From Neobacillus sp. Marseille-Q6967 (GTDB lineage Bacteria > Bacillota > Bacilli > Bacillales > Cytobacillaceae), in the NCBI RefSeq assembly GCF_946151075.1, contig NZ_OX267715.1, positions 713,501 through 777,500 on the forward strand: a DNA stretch of 64,000 bases, read 5' to 3'. Of the stretch, positions 35,714 through 43,776 are shown piece after piece. Both the position numbers and the translations under genes were made by a program. The notes under the pieces were generated by a model. It searched no databases. It was given only the letters and a program-made list of their open reading frames with translations, and had not been told where the DNA came from. Position 1 is the first letter of the stretch. Each line of letters opens with the position of its first letter.

Positions 35714-38385
35714 TGATGGAAAAGTTCGTTTACTTGTTTCATGAGGGAAATGGAAATATGAAAGAAACTCTTGGTGGTAAAGGGGCCAATTTAGCAGAAA
35801 TGACTCGAATCGGCTTGCCGGTTCCTTACGGTTTTACGATTTCTACTCAAGCCTGTAATGCTTATTATGATGCAGGAAAAACAATTCCTTCTGTGGTTGA
35901 AAGCCAAGTGCTTGCTGCACTTACCCGGTTGGAAGAAAAGATGGGGAAAAAATTAGGTGATCCTGAAAATCCGTTACTAGTTTCTGTTCGTTCCGGCTCT
36001 GTTTTTTCGATGCCTGGAATGATGGATACGGTCTTAAACCTAGGAATGAATGATGAAACAGTTGCAGGAATGGAGAAATTAACAAGCAATCCTCGTTTTG
36101 CTTATGATTCTTACCGACGATTTATTCAAATGTTTAGTAATGTAGTCCTTGATATTAATACATTTTATTTTGAACAGTTATTAGAAGAAACTCGGGAGCA
36201 TAAGGGCTACAGTTCAGATCCAGAAATGACTGCTGAGGACTGGAAAGAAGTAATCCAAGAATATAAGAAAATTGTAAAAAAGCATACTAGAAAAGATTTC
36301 CCACAGGATCCAAAGGAACAATTATTTCTTGCGATTAATGCAGTATTTAATTCTTGGAATAATCAGCGTGCGATTGTCTACCGCCGTTTGAATAAAATAC
36401 CTGATCATCTAGGGACTGCGGTTAACATTCAAAGCATGGTGTTTGGAAACATGGGAAATGATTCCGGAACGGGTGTAGCATTCACAAGAAATCCATCAAC
36501 TGGAGAGCATGTTCTATACGGGGAATATTTAATTAATGCACAAGGTGAGGATGTCGTAGCAGGAATCCGTACACCACAGCCAATTCAGACACTAAAGGAT
36601 GAAATGCCGGGAGTCTTCCAGCAATTTTCTGATACTTGTAAGCGTCTTGAGCAGCATTATAAAGAAATGCAGGATATTGAATTTACTGTTGAGCGCGGCA
36701 AATTGTACATCTTACAAACTCGTAATGGTAAGCGTACTGCTCAAGCAGCGATTCGCATTGCCGTTGAGATGGTAGAGGAAGGAATTATTGATAAAAAGAC
36801 TGCATTAATGCATGTGGATCCTGACCAATTAAATCAGCTTCTGCATAGACGGATTGATGATAAATTCCAACGGAACGTATTGGCAAAAGGATTGCCAGCT
36901 TCACCTGGAGCAGCAACAGGTCAGGTTGTCTTTGATGCCGATGAGGCGGAACAGCTAGCAAATGATGGAAAAAAAGTTATCCTCGTTCGTCCAGAGACAA
37001 CTCCAGATGATATCCATGGAATTGTCGCTTCACAGGCAATTGTAACGAGTCGTGGAGGAATGACAAGCCATGCAGCGGTAGTGGCGCGTGGAATGGGTAA
37101 AGCTTGTATTTGCGGCTGTGAACCGTTGAAAATCGACTTAAAAGCAAAACAATTTACGATTGGTGAAACTATTGTAAACTATGGTGATGTCATTACGATC
37201 GATGGCTCAACAGGTGAAATTATGCTTGGGGAAATTCCAATGATTGAGCCGGAGCTTTCCGAAGAATTCCAGTTGTTACTTGCTTGGGCAGATCAAGTAC
37301 GTAAAATGGGTGTCCGTGCCAATGCTGATAACCCTGAAGATGCACAAAAGGCTTTCGAGTTTGGTGCCGGCGGAATTGGACTTTGCCGCACAGAGCATAT
37401 GTTTATGGATTTAAAACGAATTCCAATCGTTCAAAAAATGATTTTAGCAGGAAATTACCAGGAGCGCAAAGAAGCACTTGATCAGCTGCTTCCAATGCAG
37501 CAGGGGGACTTCGAAGGGATTTTTGAAGCAATGCAAGGCTTTCCCGTTACAGTTCGTCTGTTAGATCCACCATTACATGAATTTTTACCTGATAAAGAAG
37601 AACTGTTAGTAGAAGTGACAAAGCTGCAAATTTTAAATCCAACATCACAGGAATTAAAAGAAAAAGAATTATTGCTTAAAAAGGTCCGTCAATTAGATGA
37701 GTTTAATCCAATGCTTGGCCACCGAGGGTGCCGCTTAGGTATGATTCATCCGGAAATTTATGAGATGCAAGCAAAAGCTATTTTCTATGCTGCAGCAAAG
37801 CAGGCTGAAAAAGGGTTGGAAGTCCAGCCGGAAATCATGATACCGCTAGTTGGCCATGTAAATGAATTAAAACAAATGCGCCAGCTCGTTGTTGATGCGG
37901 CAGAGAAGGTTCAAGAAGAAACAGGAAAACAATTTGAATATACGATCGGAACGATGATTGAAATCCCAAGGGCAGCGCTAACAGCTGATCAAATTGCTGA
38001 AGAAGCAGATTTCTTCTCCTTTGGAACGAATGATTTAACACAAACGACTTTCGGCTATAGCCGTGATGATGCAGAAGGTAAGTTCCTTCAGAACTATATT
38101 GAAAACAAAGTATTACCGGAGAATCCATTTGCCGTACTTGATCAAGATGGTGTTGGAAAACTGGTAGAAACAGGCGTAAAACTTGGAAGGGGCACAAAAC
38201 CGTCTCTTAAAACGGGAATCTGCGGTGAGCATGGCGGAGAAAAGAGCTCGATTGATTTTTGTTATCGTACCGGTCTTGATTATGTCAGCTGTTCTCCATA
38301 CCGTGTTCCGTTAGCAAGACTAGCAGCAGCCCAGGCGACCATTCGTCATGAAACTAATAAAGAAGAGGTTTTTACAACGGCATAA
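35713..38385 (+). CDS. ppdK: Pyruvate, phosphate dikinase
   Basis: 890 residues. Converts pyruvate, ATP and phosphate to PEP, AMP and diphosphate, and runs in either direction. N-terminal ATP-grasp part begins FHEGNGNMKETLGGKGANLAEM; the swivelling domain holds GGMTSHAAVVARGMGKAC with the catalytic His and the neighbouring Thr and Ser that PpsR modifies; the C-terminal barrel has TEHMF, TIGTMIEIPRAAL and CGEHGGE. The ribosome site overlaps the end of ppsR. Having ppdK under a CcpN-linked unit gives a PEP-forming route beside PEP carboxykinase. A strong terminator follows. Confidence 0.95.
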   Translation: MMEKFVYLFHEGNGNMKETLGGKGANLAEMTRIGLPVPYGFTISTQACNAYYDAGKTIPSVVESQVLAALTRLEEKMGKKLGDPENPLLVSVRSGSVFSMPGMMDTVLNLGMNDETVAGMEKLTSNPRFAYDSYRRFIQMFSNVVLDINTFYFEQLLEETREHKGYSSDPEMTAEDWKEVIQEYKKIVKKHTRKDFPQDPKEQLFLAINAVFNSWNNQRAIVYRRLNKIPDHLGTAVNIQSMVFGNMGNDSGTGVAFTRNPSTGEHVLYGEYLINAQGEDVVAGIRTPQPIQTLKDEMPGVFQQFSDTCKRLEQHYKEMQDIEFTVERGKLYILQTRNGKRTAQAAIRIAVEMVEEGIIDKKTALMHVDPDQLNQLLHRRIDDKFQRNVLAKGLPASPGAATGQVVFDADEAEQLANDGKKVILVRPETTPDDIHGIVASQAIVTSRGGMTSHAAVVARGMGKACICGCEPLKIDLKAKQFTIGETIVNYGDVITIDGSTGEIMLGEIPMIEPELSEEFQLLLAWADQVRKMGVRANADNPEDAQKAFEFGAGGIGLCRTEHMFMDLKRIPIVQKMILAGNYQERKEALDQLLPMQQGDFEGIFEAMQGFPVTVRLLDPPLHEFLPDKEELLVEVTKLQILNPTSQELKEKELLLKKVRQLDEFNPMLGHRGCRLGMIHPEIYEMQAKAIFYAAAKQAEKGLEVQPEIMIPLVGHVNELKQMRQLVVDAAEKVQEETGKQFEYTIGTMIEIPRAALTADQIAEEADFFSFGTNDLTQTTFGYSRDDAEGKFLQNYIENKVLPENPFAVLDQDGVGKLVETGVKLGRGTKPSLKTGICGEHGGEKSSIDFCYRTGLDYVSCSPYRVPLARLAAAQATIRHETNKEEVFTTA

Positions 38386-38391
38386 CGCAAT

Positions 38392-38428
38392 GAAGAAGAC
38401 GTGTACGAATCGTACGCGTCTTCTTTTT
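38392..38428 (+). terminator. Intrinsic terminator after ppdK
   Basis: Stem GAAGAAGACG-GTACGA with TCGTAC-CGTCTTCTTT, followed by T; about 16 pairs. Confidence 0.85.
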
Positions 38429-38488
38429 GGATTAGTGACAAATAAAATGAAAATACTAAGGTCAACATTGGAAAAAGGGGATTAGACT

Positions 38489-38680
38489 ATGGGAGCCATT
38501 GAGCGTAACGGATACCGTTTTGTACCAGAATTTAGTGTTATCAATCAAAACGGTGCTATTCACGTTTATAATCGAAATGATTTTATTGAAGAAATTCAAT
38601 TTCAGTTTTCGGGAGGATTTCCAGAAATGGACCAAATCGAGGAACTCGTTGATGAATATTGTGAAGAACATAATATATAA
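38489..38680 (+). CDS. YbxH family protein
   Basis: 63 residues, starting MGAIERNGYRFVPEFSV and ending in an acidic helix (EELVDEYCEEHNI). The pattern GAIERxGY...F and the FIEEIQFxF core are what I remember of YbxH proteins of Bacillus, which have no known function. GGAAAAAGGGG lies about ten bases upstream. It is followed within a few bases by a LexA-like box and the promoter of a toxin gene. Confidence 0.65.
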   Translation: MGAIERNGYRFVPEFSVINQNGAIHVYNRNDFIEEIQFQFSGGFPEMDQIEELVDEYCEEHNI

Positions 38681-38682
38681 AG

Positions 38683-38718
38683 GGAACGCTTGTTCGATAA
38701 ATTGTTTAATGGTATAAT
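38683..38718 (+). promoter_or_regulatory. Promoter with LexA-like box upstream of the toxin gene
   Basis: GGAACGCTTGTTCG (38683-38696) has the GAAC-N4-GTTC core of the Bacillus SOS box (CGAACATATGTTCG). It overlaps a -35 element TTGTTC (38690-38695), placed exactly 17 bases before a perfect TATAAT (38713-38718). LexA on this box would block the promoter. Confidence 0.55.
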
Positions 38719-38742
38719 GAGACTGCAATAGAATAAGGTTTT

Positions 38743-38886
38743 CTCAAGGGTGGTCGGCACACTCTCTTTTGGAAGGGGGTGCGGCCTATGACGGTTTTTC
38801 AAGCATTGATGTTAGCCATTTCGTTTACTAGTCTCATTGTCACGGTACTGTCTTTTCACAAACCAAAAAAATAATCCACCCTTGAG
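38743..38886 (+). ncRNA. Complementary 5' and 3' segments of the toxin mRNA
   Basis: CTCAAGGGTGG at 38743-38753 in the leader is an exact complement of CCACCCTTGAG at 38876-38886 just after the toxin stop. Such 5'-3' pairing is known to hold type I toxin mRNAs in an untranslated form. The 3' segment also overlaps one arm of the following hairpin (AATAATCCAC), so the two structures exclude each other. An antisense RNA promoter was not identified. Confidence 0.5.
38788..38874 (+). CDS. Holin-like type I toxin peptide
   Basis: 28 residues beginning MTVFQALMLAISF, then LIVTVLSF and a basic tail HKPKK. This is the layout of the putative holin-like toxins (TxpA/BsrG/BsrH relatives): MTV[FY]xxLM, one membrane helix, Lys-rich end. 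These peptides insert in the membrane and stop growth; an antisense RNA normally silences them. The ribosome site GGAAGGGGG lies eight bases upstream. The GC-rich leader and the downstream AATAATCCACCC...GTGGATTATT hairpin are also usual for the family. The gene is too short for ordinary gene calls. Confidence 0.75.
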   Translation: MTVFQALMLAISFTSLIVTVLSFHKPKK

Positions 38887-38912
38887 CCGGCAAGCGTAAG
38901 TAGTGGATTATT
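38870..38912. terminator. Hairpin at the 3' end of the toxin gene
   Basis: Perfect ten-pair stem AATAATCCAC with GTGGATTATT and a 23-base loop. On the minus strand it is followed by TTTTTTTGG, so it could end an antisense RNA. Confidence 0.55.
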
Positions 38913-38951
38913 GCCCTAATGCCGATTCCCTTATAGAACCAGCTATTGCAT

Positions 38952-38987
38952 GACCGAGTCGTTCGTGCGTTTACTCGGTCTTTTTTA
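38952..38987 (+). terminator. Intrinsic terminator of the toxin transcript
   Basis: GACCGAGT with ACTCGGTC, 13-base loop, six T. Confidence 0.75.
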
Positions 38988-39065
38988 CTATATAATTGTT
39001 CTAAGTCCATTATACATAAATATGATGAAAAAATAAAATGTCTATTTTATCGAGAGGTAAATATT

Positions 39066-41639
39066 ATGAGCAAACTAACATTGATTTATCCTCAAGCTGT
39101 TGAACACACGAAAAGAAAAGTATATGAAGATATTGATAATTATTTAGAAGATAAAGAAACCTTTCCTTCCTTCAGCGAGTATCTTCATACACGGGGTCAT
39201 TATATTGAACAGATTTGGACAAATGTCTGGTTGAATAAATCGACTAACGATGTTCCGAGGAATGAAAAGAAGAGTTTTTTATCTGATAAAGGCTTCGAGG
39301 TTCAAGGGGTTGACCGGAAGCTGATTAATAAACTTTTTCGTGATGAAATGCGGACTTATCAGCCTTTTAATGTCATGGAGTGGCTGAATGAAACTTTTGA
39401 AGGGAAGGAAGGTGAATGGAAAGAACGATACACTAAGGCTAAAGAGGCTTTTCTAAAAAGGCAAGAGCAAGGGCGTATAGAAGAGGAACGTTATAAATTA
39501 CAGTTGAAAATAGAAGGGTTTGCAAGTGAGTATATTGAAGAAAATTACACTCTGTTTTACTTGTATGTCCGCTCGTTTATTGCCAAGCAATTAACTGCAG
39601 ATCTAAAAAATAACGTCAAATTTAAAAAGGTAGATCCTGTCGCACTTGAAGAAAAGTTAGTGGATGAAGGACAGTTTAACCCTTCAACATATACCACAGT
39701 AGCTAAATTTTTTGAGGAATTGACAGGTGATATTCATAAAGCGGTTCATTGGGGAAGAAGTATGTATGAGTACCAAACCTATTTTTTTGTTTACGAAAGC
39801 TTAATTGCCGACTATGTCTCTGATTTGCTGCCAGAAAAGGTTCACGAGCAGCTGCCGGAAGACATAAAGCAAAAATTCCAGGAGGTATTCGGAGAGAGTC
39901 TCTCTGTTTCTTTTGTAAAAGGGAGTATCGAACCGCTCCTTTATGAGGTAGAGGAATACTTTATAGAAGATATTCAGGATGAATACCTGTCTGATTTATT
40001 AAAATTAACCGAGGTTCCATTTGATTTAGAGGTTCACCGGGGAATTTTAGAAAGGGACTTTGCGGAAAGAGAAAAGAAAAAGGCGGAAGAAGAAGCAGAG
40101 ATACAGAGGAAAAAAGAAGCTGAAGCCAAAATGATGGAAGATATTTTTGGACAGGAATATAATCCATCTGTAGAGAGGCAAATCCATTATGTACTGCATA
40201 TCGGGGAAACCAATACGGGTAAAACCCATCATGCTTTAGAACGAATGAAAGAGGCTCGCAGCGGTTTGTATCTGGCGCCGCTTCGTCTTTTAGCTTTAGA
40301 AGTGTATGATAAGTTAAATTCGGAAGGCACTCCTTGTTCTTTAAAAACAGGAGAGGAAGAAAAAATCGTGGAAGGGGCCAACCACATCTCATGCACAGTC
40401 GAGATGTTCCATGAAAAAGAAGCTTATGATGTGGTCGTGATTGATGAAGCACAAATGATTACCGATAAAGACAGGGGCTTTTCATGGTACAAGGCGATAA
40501 CAAAAGCGAATGCACATGAGGTACATATCATCGGAAGCAGGAACTCGAAACCGATGCTCTTGCAATTGTTAGGGGAATCGGATATAGAAATTCATGAATA
40601 TAGCCGTGATACCCCGCTTGAGGTGGAATCGAAGGAGTTTCATATTAAACACGTTAAAAAAGGCGATGCGTTAATTTGTTTCTCAAGGAGAAGGGTGCTT
40701 GAGACAGCCTCCAGATTGCAAAACGATGGACATTCGGCAAGCATGATCTATGGAAGCATGCCGCCTGAAACGAGAAAAAAGCAAATTGAACAATTTATTA
40801 CAGGCAAAACAAAAGTCATTGTTGCCACGGATGCCATTGGGATGGGCTTGAATCTTCCGATACGGCGAATTGTATTTTTAGAAAATGAAAAATTTGATGG
40901 GACTAGAAGAAGGCTGTTATCCTCGCAAGAAGTGAAGCAAATTGCAGGACGGGCTGGACGAAAAGGAATATATGATATAGGTAGGGTTGCCTTTACTCGT
41001 GATATTAAATTGATGAAGAAGTTACTTGTCCAAGAGGATGAACCCGTTCATACCTTTGCGATTGCACCGACAAATTCTGTATTTGAACGTTTTCAACGTT
41101 ATTACCGTGATTTAGGAACCTTCTTTGAACTTTGGAATAAATTTAACAGCCCAAAGGGAACAAAAAAAGCTTCCTTATCGGAAGAGCGGGCACTTTACGA
41201 AATTATACAAGGTACTGAGATTGAAGCTAGACTATCCTTAATGGATTTATATGGATTTTTACACCTGCCTTTTTCAAAAAAAGAACAACAGTTAATCAGA
41301 CAGTGGGAAGATACCATGTATGCGATTATTCAAGGATTTCCTTTGCCAGAGCCGCCGATAAAGGAGCGAAGTCTCGAGGATATAGAATTAAGCTATAAGG
41401 CGGTCGGTCTCCATTTACTTTTCTTGTATCGATTAGGAGAACGGACCGAAGCCCTTTATTGGGAGCGGCTGCGGGAAGAAATTAGCGACAAAGTACAAGA
41501 TCGTTTAAAAACTGACATAAGAAAATTTGTAAAAAAGTGTAAAAACTGCGGAAAGAAACTCTCTTGGGATCATTCGTTTCCAACTTGTGATGAGTGCCAT
41601 TCCGCTAGATACCGAAAATACCGTTATGCAGATGAATAG
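39066..41639 (+). CDS. SUV3-like DExD/H-box RNA/DNA helicase
   Basis: 857 residues from ATG 39066 (GAGAGGT upstream); the longer frame has no ribosome site and passes a terminator. An N-terminal helical part of about 370 residues is unique. The helicase core has motif I HIGETNTGKTHHAL, APLRLLALEVYD (Ia), VVIDEAQM (motif II, DEAQ), CFSRRRVLE, VATDAIGMGLNLPI (V) and QIAGRAGRKG (VI), which is close to the mitochondrial SUV3 pattern. A C-terminal CKNCGKKLSWDHSFPTCDEC zinc motif is likely. SUV3 unwinds RNA for degradation; the bacterial relatives are little studied. It lies upstream of the Hen1-Pnkp RNA repair genes, with a repeat array between. Confidence 0.85.
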   Translation: MSKLTLIYPQAVEHTKRKVYEDIDNYLEDKETFPSFSEYLHTRGHYIEQIWTNVWLNKSTNDVPRNEKKSFLSDKGFEVQGVDRKLINKLFRDEMRTYQPFNVMEWLNETFEGKEGEWKERYTKAKEAFLKRQEQGRIEEERYKLQLKIEGFASEYIEENYTLFYLYVRSFIAKQLTADLKNNVKFKKVDPVALEEKLVDEGQFNPSTYTTVAKFFEELTGDIHKAVHWGRSMYEYQTYFFVYESLIADYVSDLLPEKVHEQLPEDIKQKFQEVFGESLSVSFVKGSIEPLLYEVEEYFIEDIQDEYLSDLLKLTEVPFDLEVHRGILERDFAEREKKKAEEEAEIQRKKEAEAKMMEDIFGQEYNPSVERQIHYVLHIGETNTGKTHHALERMKEARSGLYLAPLRLLALEVYDKLNSEGTPCSLKTGEEEKIVEGANHISCTVEMFHEKEAYDVVVIDEAQMITDKDRGFSWYKAITKANAHEVHIIGSRNSKPMLLQLLGESDIEIHEYSRDTPLEVESKEFHIKHVKKGDALICFSRRRVLETASRLQNDGHSASMIYGSMPPETRKKQIEQFITGKTKVIVATDAIGMGLNLPIRRIVFLENEKFDGTRRRLLSSQEVKQIAGRAGRKGIYDIGRVAFTRDIKLMKKLLVQEDEPVHTFAIAPTNSVFERFQRYYRDLGTFFELWNKFNSPKGTKKASLSEERALYEIIQGTEIEARLSLMDLYGFLHLPFSKKEQQLIRQWEDTMYAIIQGFPLPEPPIKERSLEDIELSYKAVGLHLLFLYRLGERTEALYWERLREEISDKVQDRLKTDIRKFVKKCKNCGKKLSWDHSFPTCDECHSARYRKYRYADE

Positions 41640-41654
41640 GATTAGTTCTAAACA

Positions 41655-41680
41655 AAAATGGCCGGTTACGGCCTTTTTAT
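41655..41680 (+). terminator. Intrinsic terminator after the helicase gene
   Basis: Five-pair GC stem GGCCG/CGGCC with a GTTA loop and five T. Confidence 0.65.
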
Positions 41681-41739
41681 ATTTTTAAATTTATTTACTT
41701 TCATCCTGGAGAAACAAGGAATCCTTCTTGGATTGTTCG

Positions 41740-42250
41740 GAGGCGGTATCATTTGCTTAGAAAGATGCCCGTTGAAGCGGAAAAATCGAATGAGCGGTAA
41801 TCATTAGCTAAGAAAGATGCCCGTTGAAGCGGAAAAATCGAATGAGCGGTAATCATTCGTTAAGAAAGATGTCCGTTAAAGCGGAAAAATCGAATGAACG
41901 GGAATCATTTGCTAAGAAAGATGCCCGTTGAAGCGGAAAAATCGAATGAGCGGTAATCATTAGCTAAGGAAGATGCCCGTTGAAGCAGAAAAATCGAATG
42001 AGCGGTAATCATTAGCTAAGAAAGATGCCCGTTGAAGCGGAAAAATCGAATGAGCGGTAATCATTAGCTAAGAAAGATGCCCGTTGAAGCGGAAAAATCG
42101 AATGAGCGGTAATCATTCGTTAAGAAAGATGCCCGTTAAAGCGGAAAAATCGAATGAACGGGAATCATTCGCCTAAGAAAGATACCCATTGAAGTAGGAA
42201 AATTGAATTAAAGGTAATCATTTTTTCATCAAAGATACCCGTAGTACCAT
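41740..42250. repeat. Array of about nine 52-bp tandem repeats
   Basis: The unit is TAAGAAAGATGCCCGTTGAA continuing GCGGAAAAATCGAATGAGCG and GTAATCATTAGC. Units begin at 41757, 41809, 41861, 41913, 41965, 42017, 42069, 42121 (53 bases) and 42174 (degenerate), with partial units on both sides. Variants (ATTAGC/ATTCGT/ATTTGC ends; GTTAAAGCGG with GAACGGG) occur in the same order in units 1-3 and 6-8, pointing to a second, larger duplication. The unit length is not a multiple of three and no frame is conserved, so it is noncoding. There are no unique spacers, so it is not CRISPR. It fills most of the gene-free 41640-42432. Confidence 0.92.
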
Positions 42251-42432
42251 AAATAGTAAAAAAATACGTTTAAGAGTAATGATGAGCTGGATTCCTTCAG
42301 CTTTATTGGAAGTCTTTAATAATAAATTCAGAACGCTGGCAGAATTAAATTTCCTCAGCGTTCATTTCAATTTTTTCTAATTAAATGTAAAATAGGATAT
42401 AAAATCCTTTATTGGAAAGCGATGTGCAAAAT

Positions 42433-43776
42433 ATGCAGTTATCCTTAACCGTAAAAGGGAACGGAGCAGAAGCGGTATCCTATCTTTTAGCAAAAAATCC
42501 AAATAATTTATATGAACGAGATGAGAAAGGGTTCAAAGTTCGCAGTGTCTATCCTGTTTTTTCGAATGAAGAAGTTAAGTTTTTAATTTATGTAAAACCG
42601 GACCCAATTGACTTAGTTCGCAGCTCTCCTGAAGTTTATGATATCAGTCATTATATCAATGACCGTGAGTTTGCAGTAAGCAGTCTATTTGTTTCTGCCA
42701 TACGAAAGGCGTTAGGGACTGCATTAAATGGAAAGCCTCAGGAAGAATATGTTCAATGGGTGGAACATCGTTTTGATATGGAGGTTTCTTTTGGACCTAT
42801 TGCCACTGATTTACCTGATGGTGAATTGACGGAATTATTTAAGCCAATCGGGTATAATGTCGAGATTAAAAGAGCTGCCAGTACTCTAAGAAGCAAAAGC
42901 TCTGCACTTTTTATAACCTTAACAGGAAAACAAACCATTCAAAATCTGTTAAAGCACTTATTTATTCTGATACCAGTGATCGATAACTACAAGCACTATT
43001 TTATTGATGAGCGGGAAATCGAGAAGGTGGAGCGTTACGGTGAGGGGTGGTTAGAAAACCATCCTTTAAAGCAATTCATTGTAAGGCGTGCGCTGCGTTT
43101 CCAAAATCTGATTAAACAGTCGAAATTTTATGAAAGAGAACGGCATAACCAAGAAAACAAAGAAACGAAAAAAATAAGGTTAAACGAGCTTCGTTATGAA
43201 AAAATCGTAGATTTTATCGGTACACTTCCTAAAAGAGAAACTATTGTTGACCTTGGAGCGGGAGAGGGGAAACTTTCCGTAAAACTGGGTTATTTAGACG
43301 GGGTGAAAGAAATTCTTTCCATTGAACCGTCAAACAAATCGCGAGTTCGAGCAATCCAACGATTTGAGGAAGCAGAGGGAACTGACGGTTTTACCCCGCC
43401 GACATCTTTGGCTGGCTCCTTATATTATTATGATGATCGTTTGGTTAATAAAGATATTATGGTCCTTTGTGAGGTCATCGAGCATATCGACGAGTATCGG
43501 ATACCTAAAATGATGGAAATCATTTTAAAGGATTATCACCCAAAGGTGCTGATTGTGACCACCCCTAATAAGGAATACAATGTCATTTATGATATGGATG
43601 AAACCATGCGTCATCATGATCATCGGTTTGAATGGACAAGAACTGAGTTTCAGCAAAAATGTGTGCAGTGGATGAATAAGTCTCCATATCATATTGATTT
43701 TGATGGCATTGGGGATGAACATCCAGAATACGGTCATCCTACTCAAATGGCCATTTTTAGAAGGGAGGGCAAGTAA
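42433..43776 (+). CDS. hen1: Hen1, 3'-terminal RNA ribose 2'-O-methyltransferase
   Basis: 447 residues. The N-terminal half is the bacterial Hen1 domain starting MQLSLTVKGNGAEAVSYLLAKNP. The C-terminal half is a SAM methyltransferase with VDLGAGEGKLSV (motif I), LCEVIEHIDE (the E-x-x-E-H metal site) and TTPNKEYN. Hen1 methylates the 3' end at the cut site of RNA during repair by its partner Pnkp, so that the same toxin cannot cut again. Start uncertain: TTG 42412 and GTG 42424 are possible, but the family begins at MQL. Pnkp follows with a one-base overlap. Confidence 0.92.
   Translation: MQLSLTVKGNGAEAVSYLLAKNPNNLYERDEKGFKVRSVYPVFSNEEVKFLIYVKPDPIDLVRSSPEVYDISHYINDREFAVSSLFVSAIRKALGTALNGKPQEEYVQWVEHRFDMEVSFGPIATDLPDGELTELFKPIGYNVEIKRAASTLRSKSSALFITLTGKQTIQNLLKHLFILIPVIDNYKHYFIDEREIEKVERYGEGWLENHPLKQFIVRRALRFQNLIKQSKFYERERHNQENKETKKIRLNELRYEKIVDFIGTLPKRETIVDLGAGEGKLSVKLGYLDGVKEILSIEPSNKSRVRAIQRFEEAEGTDGFTPPTSLAGSLYYYDDRLVNKDIMVLCEVIEHIDEYRIPKMMEIILKDYHPKVLIVTTPNKEYNVIYDMDETMRHHDHRFEWTRTEFQQKCVQWMNKSPYHIDFDGIGDEHPEYGHPTQMAIFRREGK

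Noticed and set aside
38946..39065. An N-terminal extension of the helicase
   Set aside because: The added 40 residues cross the toxin-transcript terminator, and ATG 39066 has a good ribosome site.
41740..42250. The tandem array as a CRISPR locus
   Set aside because: The repeats are directly joined with no unique spacers, and no cas genes are in the window.
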